Below, piece by piece: positions 10,791-23,973 of a DNA stretch of 64,000 nucleotides. A model generated the notes under the pieces. It searched no databases and was not told where the DNA came from. It was given only the letters and a program-made list of their open reading frames with translations. How positions within the stretch are numbered: the stretch's first letter is position 1; each line of letters starts with the position of its first letter. This DNA is from Siphonodentalium dalli (lineage: Eukaryota > Mollusca > Scaphopoda > Gadilida > Siphonodentaliidae): the NCBI GenBank assembly GCA_032622095.1, contig CP136062.1, positions 10,815,710-10,879,709 on the forward strand, read 5' to 3'. Made by a program: the position numbers and the translations under genes.

Positions 10791-12390
10791 ATTATGGGTA
10801 ATTTTAATTGGAGTGCGCATGTCTGTTTTTTTTTGTAGTAACGGCCATCTTTTATTTTCTGTAATTATGGTAAGAGTTTATGGTTTAATTTATTTATTAT
10901 TTAAGTTTGTTTCAATTTTTGAATGGTTTTATGTTAACCCGATAATTTGTATTTTGTAAAGAATAAAATTGTTTGAAGAAAAATGGCGAATTTCCAAATT
11001 TCCGGCTTCGGATGCTGTTCTGAGTGTCAGCTCGATAGTGAGACTGAGACTGTGACGGTGTGAGTGACTGAGAGTCTCAAGTTAGTTTATTTACAGTTGT
11101 GTTCCGAGTATTTTTTGTAGTCAAATGTTAATGAAATACGCTTTGTTTATATATACTAATTTGCTTATTTATAGAAACGTGTAATATTAATTTGAAAGTT
11201 ATTTCGATAGACTATTTGTTTTTAGTTGAAGATAAAACAAATTTGGAAAACAAATATTATAACCCATTGTGAGCCTCGTGAAGTGTATTGTGGGTATTTT
11301 AATATAATTGCGCATGCGCAGTCTATATGCGTTCTTTTGGGGAAATTCGCTATTTTGGTTAAGTGAAACAATGGTATGAGTTCAATGTTTGTTTGTATAT
11401 AAGAAAGTATATTGAATTTTGGAGGCCGACAATTGTATCTATTTGAAGATTAAAAGTTGCTTGTGTGTATTTAGCTGTGCATGGTTCGTTAATTAGGCCA
11501 GCCTATTGTCATATTAGAACGTCTCCAATAACATACAACCTCTCTGCAGTTAACATTGTGAATTTGGCAACAGTCCAAGCAGGCCCTCTAATGGAGCACT
11601 GTGAATTTGGCAACAGTCCAAGACACGTGGGGTATAATAACTGAACACATGTGGCCAACTTGATCTCCAGAATGTTTTTAAGTGGAAGGGACAGTGTAGT
11701 GGGGTGGGGTGGAAGTTAGATTTTGAGTGTGTATGATTCACAACTTTTGTAAAAAAAAGTTAATGCACATGTAGTTGGAAATTTCATACATTATTACACT
11801 ACAACATAAAGGTTAAAATACATGGTTACCATTGCCTGGTATCCCAACTAGTAATTATTGTCCCCATTATGATGGGGACGGGGATCGAATGATGGAGGTA
11901 TTTTAAGGGGGTGGGAGTCACAACTGTTATAAAGAATTTTAACAGTTGGAAATTTCATACATGATTACACTAACTTTTTGTCCCCATTTATTTTACTGCT
12001 GTCTTGTTTGTTACTGTATTCCTGATATGGAAATAATAAAGAGCATTTATTACGCCACCTGTGGTGTATCTAGCTGCTGAGATTTTGATATTGCGTGGTG
12101 GACAGGGCGAATGCATTGTGGGGCTTTTATTTATAGAGTTGGAAATTCCGTTTATTTAAAAGTCGGAACTACGCGACCAGTAGGCCAAGTCCAGTAAAAC
12201 GGTTCGTTATAGGTGCTGGTTGTTATTGTTATTTTAACGGAATTCTGAGTTGGTCATTCGCGAAACCAATATATTTTATATTCTATAATTAAAACCGTGG
12301 GTATATAATATATGATCCTCTTTATGGATATTGTAGGAAGGTAAATTTAGCTAAAGCGGTGGGATATCTTGCAAGACAACACATTTCGGT
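10791..12390. other. no gene seen; minor repeats
   Basis: 10545-10990 and 11265-11420 are weakly related around ATTGTGGGTATTTTA and GCGCATGCGC. GAATTTGGCAACAGTCCAAG occurs twice near 11560 and 11603. No coding exon or RNA recognised. Confidence 0.35.
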
Positions 12391-13100
12391 TTGCGCTATA
12401 ACTGCTCAATGTTTTAAGGTGTTACACAACGTCTGATAAAAAGAGTTCTATCGGGAATATTCACACTATTTTTTCAGAGAACATGCATAGAGTAAACATA
12501 GTCCTATCGGACTATCGTAAAGTAGTTCCGTTTAATTCGGGATTAATTAACCCTCAGACTGCCGAAACTGCCGACAATAAATTCGCTTGTTCGTGTCCGC
12601 CGAAAATCAAACTTGCCTGTTTAGAGGTCCCATTTTCGTGGCTAATGGTGATAGAATCACAATTTTTCAGTCAAGTTCATGGATAAATTACATTACACTT
12701 AATCGGCTTATGTCCGCGGCCATAAACCTGCGTTTTGATAACAATTTATTTGAGACAAACTGTTGCGCGGGTATCAGTCGGCGCTTATCGGTTGAAGTTA
12801 TTATGATCGTGCAGCCTGCGCGTGCAACAAGTGTTCAAATACAACAGAAGAAAAAAATACTATGTCAAATAAATAACGTCATCAATGGACAGACAAGTTT
12901 CATTTCCGCGGGACACGAAAAAGCGAATTTAATGTCGTCAGTTTCGGCAGTCTGAGGGGTTTAATTAATCTCCTTTACGATATCCCGATAGGACTATATT
13001 TACACTATGTTCTCTGAAAAAAAATGGTGTGAATATTCCCGATAGAACTATTTTTATCAGACGTTTTGTAACACATTAAAACATTGAGCAGTGAGCGCAA
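12391..13100. mobile_element. foldback element, arms of about 230 bp
   Basis: 12391-12630 returns inverted at 12885-13100. Paired landmarks are CTGCTCAATGTTTTAA, AGTTCTATCGGGAATATTC, ACATAGTCCTATCGG and TTCGCTTGTTCGTGTCC. The central 250 bp is unpaired; a 122-codon open frame over it resembles nothing and partly lies in an arm. No TSD was found. The element sits inside an interval bounded by TTACGCCACC (12047) and GGTGGCGTTA (about 13577), so it may be nested in a larger TIR element. Confidence 0.6.
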
Positions 13101-13654
13101 TTTTCTGGAATTTCGGACTATTTCGTCTATAAAAATACGATGAGCAACTGAAAATGTTTTTCAACATTCTGGAAGGGGTAGATGTCCAGGTATATATGTT
13201 TAAAATTTCACGCATAAACTATGACAGATAACAAAGTTATAATTAGTTTTATAGGCCCACCATAAATCCCCTATAATAAACGCATGCCTCCGTAAGCACA
13301 TGGCTTTGCTGTGGATGCTTTCGTTCCCAGCATGCATCATTCTCGCTATCTGTAAAATGTCTATGAACAATGGCTGTGCCACGCACTCTTAGCTTTGATC
13401 CGCATTTAGAAGCATTCTGGTGTGGCGAATGAGAAACCTGCAGTAATTTATAAGCCGTAGTTCATTGTAATAATTTGAAGAATTACTTATCTTAACGGAA
13501 TTCTGAGGCGGTCCATTCATGTAACCAATATATTTTATATTATGATTTATATTTATGGCTAATAATACGATCTTGGTGGCGTTACCATTTCTGACTATGG
13601 TTTTCTTGTTATATTGTACTAGGTGTGCGGAAGCCTATCCCGGTAGACGTATTG

Positions 13655-14108
13655 GTTGCAAACACCTAATTATTTTCCATAGGCGACAGTGTTAACTAAC
13701 AGTCCCGCCGGCCATGGGTTCAGCCTATTTGAACTTCAAGTGGTCAATTTTCCCTTAGAACGTCATCCGCTGCACCAGTCTGTGACAACAAACGCGCCCT
13801 TTTCGGTATTTTTTTCAAACGATAATCTTACATTTCCACAACTACCCCATTTACTGCACAAAAATCAGCAGCATAAAAATACCCAGACCCCTTCCATAAC
13901 TTCTGGACCCCACCAGACTCTTCCTGGTCATCTAAACATACATGATCGCCATATTTACGTAGGCTATGATTTTCTGTTCCAGATTAGGGATATTTCCCTC
14001 AATGATAATCAACCAATCAGCAGCCAGATTTGTTTTTATGCTGACTCGAGTTTCCCTACACAAATTCAAGAAGCGTAACTCTATATAATTAGTTGCTTGT
14101 AACCTATA
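13655..14108 (+). repeat. direct duplication, copy 1
   Basis: About 455 bp repeated at 14996-15452 with few differences; shared landmarks are CACCTAATTATTTTCCATA, CCCGCCGGCCATGGGTTCAG and GCATAAAAATACCCAGACCC. A 129-codon frame here is broken in copy 2 by a 1-bp deletion in CTTCAAGTGG, which argues against coding function. It is not recognisable as an LTR pair: no retroelement body lies between the copies. Confidence 0.65.
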
Positions 14109-14995
14109 ATTGTAAAGAAAATCGAACTTTGATCGTGTAAACCGCACCAATTTAAAAAAAATATGCTTTACTGTGATACGATAGAAATATAGGAGTCATT
14201 GGACATCCTATTATCTCCCAGCGGTCCTTTAACCCACATACCCCGTTTTAAAATTAACCAATTTTTGGGGTAAGAAATAACACCGACAATCGCATCCTGA
14301 TAACTCTGGAAGTACAGTTTAGTAGAAAAGATACTAATGTCTCATTTCATGCTTGTCATAGACATATATACTGCACAGTGTCGCATGTCCCATGTCCATC
14401 AACTCACTAATGGGAATATTATGACCACAGATGTGACCACACCCAAAATTCAGGGGTTTTCATCATAATTTAATATGTAAAATCCGACTCGCGTGTATAA
14501 CGCACATGATAGAAAGGCATATAAATAAGTTTTGAAAACTAGTTACGTATATCTACCATACGCCTTAAGGAATTTATCTCAATTTGAACAGTACAATGTT
14601 TAATTGGATTTGAATTAGACCCCTCCCCCCTCAAAATTTCACCATCCGACGATGATTTGGTTCAATGATAGGCGGATGTCCCTTTAAATTTAAGTACTTT
14701 TTAGGAGTTTGAGTAGAATTCCTATTAGAGAAACTTCCATCACCTCGATCGTGCTATTTTGAACATTAAAGGTCCACCCATATGCACAAAATTGATGATT
14801 TTCAGAAAATTACGCCTCCGGAAAAAAGTTGAAGTTCCGGCGACAGAGGGTTAATAATTGTCTCGCATAATCTGAAAATGGGTCGGTAGGGCGTAAAAAT
14901 ACAATAGCTCAACAAAACAAGACAGACTTTGTTTATCAGTGTTTCTAAATTCGCTGCCCTGAACGATATTTGAAAAATGTGAATTTTCTGCCTAT
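14109..14995. other. spacer between duplicated copies; no feature recognised
   Basis: No coding, RNA or clear repeat signal seen in this stretch. Confidence 0.4.
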
Positions 14996-15452
14996 AGGTT
15001 ACAAACACCTAATTATTTTCCATATGCGACAGTGTTAACTAAAAGTCCCGCCGGCCATGGGTTCAGCCTATTTGAACTTCAGTGGTCAATTTTCCCTTAG
15101 AACGTCACCCGCTGCACCAGTCTGTGACAACAAACGCGCCCTTTTCGGTATTTTTTTTCAAACGATTATCTTGCATTTCCACAACTACCCCATTTACTGC
15201 ACAAAAATCAGCAGCATAAAAATACCCAGACCCCTTCCATAACTTCTGGACCCCACCAGACTCTTCCTGGACATCTAAACATACATGATCTCCATATTTA
15301 CGTAGGCTATGATTTTCTGTTCCCGATTAGGGATATTTCCCTCAATGATAATCAACCAATCAGCAGCCATATTTTTTTTTTATGCTGACTCGAGTTTCCC
15401 TACACAAATTCAAGAATCGTAACTCTATATAATTAGTTGCTTATAACCTATA
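14996..15452 (+). repeat. direct duplication, copy 2
   Basis: Second copy of 13655-14108, same orientation, about 1.34 kb downstream. It carries the 1-bp deletion and a longer T-run near 15370. Confidence 0.65.
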
Positions 15453-15479
15453 AACTGGTCTGACACCCGCTTACCTATA

Positions 15480-16500
15480 GTGGTTGCACATGTTATTGGG
15501 CCAGAGTAGCTACACATAATAAGGCCCCTCTCAATTTAGTTTCAGAGTTCTGCTCATTTCCGTTCAAAATCATGGCCAGAATCCCATAATAATTTTTCGA
15601 CAAAATTACATACTACATGATTTAATATGAAATGGTCGTGCTGCGTAACCAGAATAAAACGTATAGTTGTCAGTTGATTAAGTAACATGTTTAATAACCA
15701 AGTGAATCACAATGTGCTACCTTTACAGGAGAGCAGAGAATAATGTCGTCCGGGATATATTTGAAAATATCAAATTTCCTACCAAATTTGGTGGACATTT
15801 TGCAAGCCAGCTTGAGTATATATTTCTAATAACACATCAGTGTGACGCTTTTAAGATGGATCAAAACAATAAACACAAAAGATAGTTCAACTTTACTTGA
15901 AAAAATGGTGCAAACCTGAAAGTGACTGTTTTGTCGATTTTGAGCGAAAATTACAATAATTTTGGTAACGTAATAGTATCACTTATCCAAGATGCATAAT
16001 ACATGTTTGTATTCAATGTATATATGACAGAACAGGCAATTTTATTCATCATCCACAACTGTTAAGCGATTGCATGGCACGACGGGACAATATTTACCAT
16101 TTTGGCCATTTTGGCCGCCATTTTCACAGCCATTTTTTAGCCAAGGTGACAATTTTGGTTCCATTGAGTTTAAATATTCATAAGTAATGGTATGCCTCAC
16201 TTACATTGCACAGTTCTGCTCATTTCGTGTTGAAATATGACTAGAATCCCAATGGTGATTTTTGGTGAAATTTCATACCGCGTTCTGTAAAATCAAATTA
16301 TTGAGGGATCGGAAGGGGCTGGGATCCCACGAATTGCATATTTCATTGCTCCAGCTAACACGAATGATACAAAATAAAGTCACATTGCCGAACCAGTTCC
16401 ATACAGAAGAAACTGGTCCAGAAAGATATTAGTGAAAAAAACGTAAAATTTTCCAATTACGGGTGCCATTTTGACGGTAATCTTGAACGGGGGTTTCCAA
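15480..16500. repeat. dispersed repeat R1, copy 2
   Basis: 16150-16490 matches the window start (1-310). 15700-16140 matches 55380-55980 in reverse order, with TTTTGGCCGCCATTTT landmarks. A composite of old repeat DNA without coding signal. Confidence 0.55.
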
Positions 16501-17660
16501 TTTCGCCCTAAAAATGTGCCATTATATCGTGCTGAGTCATAGTTGGAAGCGCAGATTCCATGGTAAGATTAATTGTGACAATTATTAAATTATATAATCA
16601 CGAAAGGCTCTTTAAATTTGTAAAACCCCTTAAAAGAGGGGTTAAAGTGAAATTTCAGCGTGGCTCCATATCTGATATCAATTGGTATGTGAACATGTAC
16701 ATATGTGCCAAATTTCATGTGTTAGACACGAAGTGAACAATTCTTTTACTAATCTACTCTACTACTCTTATGACGACACGTGAAGGAAGTTTTATTTAAT
16801 GATTCAGACTGCATAATCCATAATGTAATATTCAATCGCACGAATCGGAATAACTTCAGTTACGGGAGGTCTATCACAAAAATCGCAACGCGTGCCCAGA
16901 GGCGTTATTTCGCTAAAATCCGATTTGGATTCTGGATTCAGATTACAGATTTGTCCCCGTACGACTTGGTTCGGCAAAAGAACAGACCACAAATTTCCAG
17001 AATCAGTAAACGAACAGACCGTAATCCTAATTTCGTGGGAATCCGATAGGGATTCGGATTCCGATTACGGACTCAAATGTTCGTAATGTAAACAAACCGA
17101 GATTTCGCCACCTCAGAGTTTAAAAACACAATAAAACATAAGAATCCGTCTCTTGTGTACAAATTATTGCAGAATATAAACGATCTATATCAAAGAATTT
17201 TAAATGCGGAGACAAATTTGTTTTATTGAATGTAAACTGGGAGAATATTACTGAAATTAGCCAAATAATAACGCTATTGATAGTAACGCTGGGGGAGCAC
17301 TTCGGTTGATGGCGAAGAAATTGCAATTCATTGTTGATTGTCACTTTCATATGTCCATTTCATAATTCCATCCTTAAAATACCGCCCGAACGCATGTCGA
17401 TTTCGAATTCGGCGGATACGTCACCATTGACCGAGTTCATATGCACCTGCATGGATATGTCTTCTGCTGTGTTCGTTATTATAATGTTTCTTCTTATTCA
17501 AGAAATAGTAGGATTATATGGTATCGATGGATTATCAGATACACGTATGTACTATCATCTAGTCTTAATGTTATAGCAATTTCATGTTTAACATGTTTTG
17601 TTTCGTTAAATGCAGTCGTTTTGCACAATAGTCTCTGTATAGACAACAGACACATGTTCT
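16501..17660. repeat. mixed dispersed repeats; no gene seen
   Basis: 16800-17090 contains runs such as GGGATTCGGATTCCGATTAC related to 18640-18750. Open frames of 60-90 codons at 16780-17662 resemble no protein I know. GTTACGGGAGG and AATCCGATTTGGATTC are the clearest shared phrases. Confidence 0.35.
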
Positions 17661-17664
17661 AGGG

Positions 17665-17915
17665 ACGTGGCTAGAAGTTTCCTCAAATTTACGGCCAACT
17701 GCACCCCCCCCCCCCCTTGAACCAAACATCAATCTCACAGGTTGGAAATATCCAATCTGACAAACACTAAGATTGGAAAATTACCAACTTTTACTGGTTG
17801 AAAAAAATCAAACAATGAGAACAATGCCAACCTATATATGGTGTCAAATTAATGTCCAACTAATGTTGTGTCATGCATGAAATTTCCGACTGCTGGAATG
17901 TACCAAAGTTTAGTT
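17665..17915. repeat. C-tract repeat family, copy 1
   Basis: Shares GGACGTGGCTAG-type start, GCACC followed by a C-run and TTGAACCA, ACTGGTTGAAAAAAATCAAAC, and CATGAAATTTCCGACTG with 26840-27290; the second half recurs at 22190-22310. An old dispersed repeat. Confidence 0.5.
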
Positions 17916-19205
17916 TAGATATATTTATTTCAAATATATGTCAAATTTAGATAACACATGATATATAACACATACATTTGTTTATACATACAAAGGAATT
18001 GGGGGACAAGTACTGACTCACTTAAGGGTACCCCCTCTCCCAAATGTTATTACACTGAAAAAATAAATAATTAGTAATGGCAAAGCAACGTACATGACTA
18101 CCAAAACAAGTTGAACATATATACAGATCACTGGACACCCCCTCTCCCGAGTTAGTCATAAGTTTGTATATGTATTTATTTAAAATCGGGTTTGTTTGTT
18201 TGTTGCGTTTGTTGGCTTGTACGTATCATTATTTGAAACAGTTAGTCAAAATAATCCTGATTTTCCTCACGTATGAATGACTGCACAGCTTAGCAAATTG
18301 TACCAAAAATCGGGGTGGGGGTCGAGACACACAAGCAACCCCTGTCGTCACGTCCCTGTTCAACTGACAAGTTTCGTGTGTTCTTCACAACATCTTTGGA
18401 ATTTGATTCAGGAGGCCTAGAGCTGTCATGTTTAGATATGCTTGCCAACATCAATAAACACACTTTAACTTGAAAAAAAAGATGCGATTAAGTCGGATTG
18501 GCAGCAAATTATGTGCCGTGTATATACACATAGACGAAAAGCATGATTTCACAACAAACATGCACTTTATAAATATAAGATACAAATGATACTTTTGTCA
18601 AATACATGAGCCATGTTTGACGCTGGGAGAGATTTTCGGAGACCACGTGGATTTCAAAATCTGACCTAGAATCCGAAATTAGCTCCGCCCCCCGTAATCG
18701 GCTTTGGATTCTCAATCCGGATTTTAGCGAAATTACGGCTCAGTGGATTAGCGGGTATCGATAATGACTGAGAAAAGCGACACCGGTGTAGTCCTTAAAA
18801 GGGGTGCAGTGATAAGGAAATTTCAATTATAGGAAACCCCGGTCCGTCAACGGAGAGACCCCCTCACCACGTCCCTCAATGTATAATGCAAATCATATAA
18901 CATTATAAGTTCACATCTCATACAGAACACATTTAAACCCCGAGTGCTTTCGGAAGGTTGCATAAGTATTAAATTGAATAAATGTACGAGGAACAAAATG
19001 GGGGGGGGGGGGGTGGGTAAGTGTTGGGATAATTAAATATTGGCTGTTTACATCTCTCTATCTCAATATCTTGTATAGCTGGTTTACGTACCAGCAGACT
19101 GGGACAACATTTCACTATACTTTTATATCTGACTGTGATAATTAGTTCTGTTGCCAAATTGTTTCATAGGTTCTCATGACATTTCAGGCACAAATGGGGT
19201 GTTTG
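17916..19205. other. no gene seen; G-tract
   Basis: AT-rich, with a run of about 16 G at 19002-19017 and a fragment near 18640-18750 shared with 16800-17090. No coding or RNA signal recognised. Confidence 0.35.
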
Positions 19206-19216
19206 TCATTCACCAC

Positions 19217-19385
19217 CTTGCCCTGTCTCCAGATCCTCCTGAGATCCCGGGAAATGTTTCCCTCACGCTTGATGGACGGTATTCCTTCAGACAATCAACT
19301 CCACAGTAGAAGTCAGAGTTGACATCAGGAGAATGCTGTTCGGCGTGATAGAAATGAGGATTCCATGCATTCAGAAAACTGGATC
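19217..19385 (-). CDS. candidate internal exon, unknown protein
   Basis: On the minus strand a 169-bp open block is bounded by a plausible acceptor (TACCCACCAG just before 19385) and donor (CAAG then GTGGTG at 19217). Codon choice and composition look coding, with three Cys, several aromatic residues and a Gly-Ser-rich end (ISGGSGDRAR). The frame is open throughout. No domain is recognised and no neighbouring exon was found. It could be a stranded exon or chance. Confidence 0.25.
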
Positions 19386-19439
19386 CTGGTGGGTATACAC
19401 ATGTACATGTATAGGCAAGCCTTGAAATAGTATGACTGA

Positions 19440-19545
19440 CATTTGCAAAATGAGGTCCCCATATGGTGAATTTAATGACGCTATCCCACATAGCGGGGTA
19501 AGCGGGCTAATGTCACCAAATTGGGAACCTTTTTGCCTAGGCCTC
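19440..19545. repeat. degraded hairpin of the GAGGTCCCC family
   Basis: AAATGAGGTCCCCATATGG and GTGAATTTAATGACGCTA match the hairpins at 8865 and 9179; the inverse arm is only partly kept. Confidence 0.4.
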
Positions 19546-19605
19546 AACTGGGCTATGGGATGTTCCCCAGTTGAAGTTGGTGATGTTCACATATTATTCA
19601 CCTCG

Positions 19606-20132
19606 TTAAAGATGGATTATCTCTTTAAATAACAAATTTGAAATAGTTGCGTGGGTATAATATAATAAATATGAATTGAAGACCCCTGTCCGGAAAGGCT
19701 TCTATCAATTAATATTGATTTTATTTCCAATATTTTATTCGGATCGTTTTTTGTCTATTTTTAGAACAGACCATTCTGGTGATACCATATAGCGATATAG
19801 AGCATGCTGCTGTTCCTATGGCTACGTACCGAACGTCAAATGTCCCAGATTGTTTGGTTGTATTGTTTTATTCCATAGTTATACGCGATAATGAGTATAA
19901 GTAAAGTTTATTTGTGACAAAATTACACAATAAAAATTCTGGTCTCCGCTAACAGTAACCAATATTGTTCGTTAGCTAAACAACCACACCTTTTTAGACC
20001 AGAAAATATTCGAAATAAAATTGATATTAATCGATAGAAGCATTTCCGGACAGGAGTCTTCGATTCAGATCTAATATTTTATACCCCGGTAACTATATAA
20101 TACATGTTTGCAAAGAGGTAATCCACCTTTAA
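19606..20132. mobile_element. TTAA-type MITE, intact copy (527 bp)
   Basis: Begins TTAAAGATGGATTATCTC and ends GGTAATCCACCTTTAA, so TTAA flanks both sides. Inverted arms run about 120 bp inward, including the GACCCCTGTCCGGAAAGG block. No coding capacity. The second copy is at 1217-1744. The TTAA target fits piggyBac- or Kolobok-type transposition, which is inference. Confidence 0.7.
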
Positions 20133-20149
20133 TGCATTTATTTTATCTT

Positions 20150-20335
20150 CTGCAAATTAGGGGATATTAGAAATTGAACAGAAGGGAAAAAGTAACTAAA
20201 AACAATGTTAATCTGAGACTATAGATACGTCCCAGAAGATGAGGTGGGGAGAGGGTTAATTTGGTTATGCTAGCCTACTGTGAGGGGTAGTATCACTAAA
20301 TTCACCCTCTAGGGACCGCATTCTGCAAATGTCAA
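20150..20335. repeat. dispersed hairpin repeat, copy near 20.2 kb
   Basis: AATTAGGGGATATTAGAAATT followed by a hairpin with GGGTTAATTTGGTTATGC and its inverse ATCACTAAATTCACCC. Same family as 9060-9260 and 50225-50470. Confidence 0.5.
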
Positions 20336-20872
20336 ACAGTGTTTCAAGGATTGGGTATGTGCAACAAATATATACTGCCTATATCTTTTGTTACTGGTAC
20401 CGGTGGATTCTGGCTCAGATGGTATTTGGTTGCATGATGAATGATAAATATTATTACATATCTATTGTTTAATCCCAAATGTACTTGTATATTACAATTT
20501 CGTCCAAAAGTTAATTTCACCATTTCAAACATTTATTATACTATGCAGGATTCCACAATTCAATTGAAAAGATAGCATTGACATGTAATTTTGTTTTGCC
20601 AAATACTTTCTTTTGGCAACCAAAAAACAGTTCCGGTACAGCTTTCACATTTGGCACTGGATACTGGAGTTGGATATACAACCCTATTGGTATGACACAA
20701 TAACAGCTAACAATAGACATTGAACTATGGAATAATTTTTTGTGACCAGATTTAACTGAATGCCACTCCGTTCTTATTATATGTTGTTCCGTGCCGCTGC
20801 ACAGTAATGTTCCTTGTTTTAGGGTTGATTCCTTTGGTGTTTTAAAAAAGACTCACCCCCCCCCCCCTCAGC

Positions 20873-21812
20873 TTTGAACCTTTCGTTAAAGCTAATTGGA
20901 CCAAAGCAAACGATGCCACTGCTCATTGTGGCCTAAAAGATGCAGCGGAATGTGCTAACCTCACCCAAATGTTGGGGCTTATTACACAATATGTGCCACA
21001 TTTTCTTTCTGCAGAAATAGTCAAGAACTCAATAAACTTAGACTCTATATGGCAGTGCATCCGAAAGTATTATGGATTCTCTCAATCCCAAACACAGTTC
21101 ATGAAATTCCTATCTATAAGCTGAGAAGAAGGTGAACGTCCGGAGCGTTTGTACCAGCGACTAATCGCGCACCTGCAGGATAATTTGCTTCGCAAAGATA
21201 GTAAACTTATACATGACGGTGCGCCCATTCTTGCAGATGAATTCATGAGCCCCTCGGTCGAGCGTTTGGTTGTTCTCCGATGGATGGAACTGCTCAAACC
21301 TAATATGCCCTCGCTTGTTCAAAGAACATTTGCATTCGACCTGCAGCGAATGACCTTGAAGGACCTTCAACCACATATAGTAGATGCCCTTGGTGGATTC
21401 TTGGGTGAACTGTGTTCTGATGATGTCAAAGCTTCTGGTGTGGACTTTCGTGGAGACCGTCGACCATCTACGAGTGGTGGTAATCGGAAAATACCACCCC
21501 GCCAGTCATCTGGAAAACAATGTCGCTTGTGTAAAGCGGAGGGTCAAAGTTATTTTGGTCACACAATCACCGATTATGATTATTTGAGTCGTGCAGAGAA
21601 AACGTGAACTCATTAGAGTCTTTCGCATTGACGCGGATGAGTTGGAGACACACTTTGGCAATTTCTTGGACATCAACTATGATGATGACCCAACACAGGC
21701 TGATGATTTCACAGAATCACTTCCCTTGTCCAAAAACATTGAGATATTCGCTAACATTCAGAAATATATAGAACTAACTGGCAGATTCAAGCCATATTAT
21801 GCACAGACCTGA
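20873..21812 (+). pseudogene. retrotransposon gag pseudogene
   Basis: One frame from 20873 gives a gag-like helical protein of LTR-retrotransposon type (leucine- and charge-rich, with ERPERLYQRL), interrupted by TGA at 21122-21124 and continuing to 21607. Near the end lies a zinc-knuckle-like CRLC with a downstream GH, but the position expected to hold the last Cys is Tyr. After about 21600 the continuation shifts frame and runs to 21812. No protease, RT or LTR was recognised next to it. One stop, one frameshift and loss of the rest of the element make it dead. Ty3/Gypsy-like is a guess from gag style. Confidence 0.6.
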
Positions 21813-22670
21813 TGTTTACGACCTTAGGCTACGTATGGAACAAATTAAAAACGCATTAAAATCAAAATTAAACTAAGTGTAACATCAATCCCAAAAGTAC
21901 CCTGCCAAAACCTGCTACGATTGAGGGGGGGGGGGCTATCAGGCACATTATAATTAACAATAATATTAAGTAATTTCTTGAGCTGTATACATTCATATAC
22001 ATCGAAATGTACATTCTAGTTTTGTCTGTATGAAACGGTCACCATTCATTATTTCATACGTGTAGGAGATGGCTTAAGATAAGCATGATTATGCTTACTG
22101 CCAAATCCCATTATAACCATCAATATCTCTCATCATCATACCGTGAATTTTGTACATTATATTGGTTAAAATAAAATAAGTTTAAACTAATTACTGTTTG
22201 GAAAATCAAACAATGGAAACAATTTCAACCTATTATATACTTAGTGTAACGTTTCCAACTAACGTTGTGTCAAGAGTAAACTTTCCAATTGTTGAAAAAA
22301 TTACCAAAGCGCCCCATGTCGACGCGTTCATGTATATGGAGCGTTAACAGGGAGAAGTTGGTTATCATTATGAGTTAAATATTCATTGATAACTATTTAT
22401 TATGGAACATGCATGGGTTAAGGAATTTGAGTGTTTACTCCGCCAATGTTTTCCAAATTGGCCAATAGTTGGAAATGTCGTGCCTGCATGCCACCACCTG
22501 GAAATGGCACACTGGTAGATTTGTAGGCCTATCGTATGTTTTTGGACTGAAATCTCAATTAGTTGAAATCGCCAACCACATGGGTGTAACGGTGAAAATT
22601 AACTCAAAGATTGAACGTTTGTGATACATGTACAAGCTCCAACTCGATGTGGTTGATCTGATAGCACATG
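21813..22670. other. no gene seen; remnants of the C-tract repeat family
   Basis: A G-run lies at about 21926-21934. 22190-22310 shares AAATCAAACAATGGAAACAA and CCAACTAACGTTGTGTCA with 17800-17890 and 27130-27200. Nothing coding recognised. Confidence 0.35.
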
Positions 22671-22671
22671 T

Positions 22672-23152
22672 TGGATACGAGCTGAGCATTTCTGGAATCC
22701 CGAGGCTCTGGTGTTGTTACTGTGGGTGTTGGTGGTGGTGCCTTGTTGGCTATCGCCTTTATTGTTGATCACTGTGGTGTTGATGGTATTTGCTAAGTCA
22801 TATTCGGTATTGGTGGTGGCATAGCTATGGTCATTATAAACACATCAAAAAAGAAAGTCCCCATAATATAATATGCAATATCTTCGGAGATATCGGGTTG
22901 ATTTTGATGAAACTTTTCACAAATGCTTACTGGAGCGAGAGACACAATCTGTGCGAAGGACATCCCAGTGCGTTGTGTTACGGCTGATTGAGCATCGATT
23001 GAATGGGAGTGGGGTTGATTTAAAAATGACAATCAACCATCAACACCACAGTGATCAACAATAAAGGCGATAGCCAACAAGGCACCACCACCAACACCCA
23101 CAGCAACAACACCAGAGCCTCAGGATTCCAGAAATTCTCCGCTCGTATCCAG
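22672..23152. repeat. inverted repeat with 117-bp arms
   Basis: 22672-22788 and 23037-23152 are reverse complements with few mismatches. The arms contain GGTGTTGGTGGTGGTGCC and GGCTATCGCCTTTATTGTTG. The 248-bp centre includes ATGACAATCAACC, which recurs inverted twice at 23161-23205. No TSD or coding potential recognised. Confidence 0.7.
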
Positions 23153-23205
23153 CGAGCAAAATGGTTGATTGTCATTCCCAGCTAAATGGTTGATTGTCAT
23201 TTTTT

Positions 23206-23970
23206 AAATCAACGGCAATTCTGTGAACTTTTAAACCGTATGCGTCAGAGTAACACAGCGTACATTCTGAGGATGAGCAGCCGGAGTTTCCATCGCATGC
23301 CTTTGCACGACGTTGCGGGTACTCTTTAGCGGTAAACGCGTTCTCGCGCGACTTAATTTTATATGGACATGAGCCAGTTTGTATATTCACATGTGTCTGG
23401 AACGCCGCATTCTTGTAAAATTATTTTGTTCTTAATGACAAAACCATGAGATTCAAAATAGTATTTCGAAATTCGGAGTCCCAGACAAATGTGCGGAGCT
23501 TCTGTCACCATTTATTAATCAATATCTTCTTCTACTTCTTGTTTTTGTTCAAAGTTACCCGGAAAGAGAAACAAAAAGACTCTTAAATCAGGAAAACACT
23601 TTGGACGTTTGCAAAATATCCGCACCACTGGGTGCTCCAACCGCGAAAAGAGGTACTTTCACAAGAAATTGCACCGATTTGTTGATACTCATAAAATTAT
23701 CGACAACAATTATTTAAATCCATAATTTGGCGTTTTGTACGATTCTATCACACGACAAGGACTTGTTCCTGTCAAAAGTAATGTACATCTTTCCAAATAG
23801 CTTCAGGATGACATGGACACTTGAACACGGTTATGATTATATCAATATTTAGTCAGAATTATTTCCTCAGACTGTAAATTTTTCCAAATAATCGTTTCAA
23901 ATCATTAGAAAAGTCACGATTTAAATGGGTCAGAGAATTTATATCAACGAGTGATAATTCATCTATATAA
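23206..23970. other. no gene seen
   Basis: A minus-strand open block at 23172-23390 has several Cys but starts at GTG, has no splice context and resembles nothing known. The rest is AT-rich without features. Confidence 0.3.
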
Positions 23971-23973
23971 TAT

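Noticed and set aside
13689-14078. 129-codon frame
   Set aside because: The second copy of the same duplication (14996-15452) has a 1-bp deletion and extra T residues that break it; composition is low in charged residues and no domain is visible.
13655-15452. Pair of direct repeats as LTRs
   Set aside because: Only 0.9 kb between copies, no primer-binding site, polypurine tract or gag-pol trace, and no TG...CA ends.
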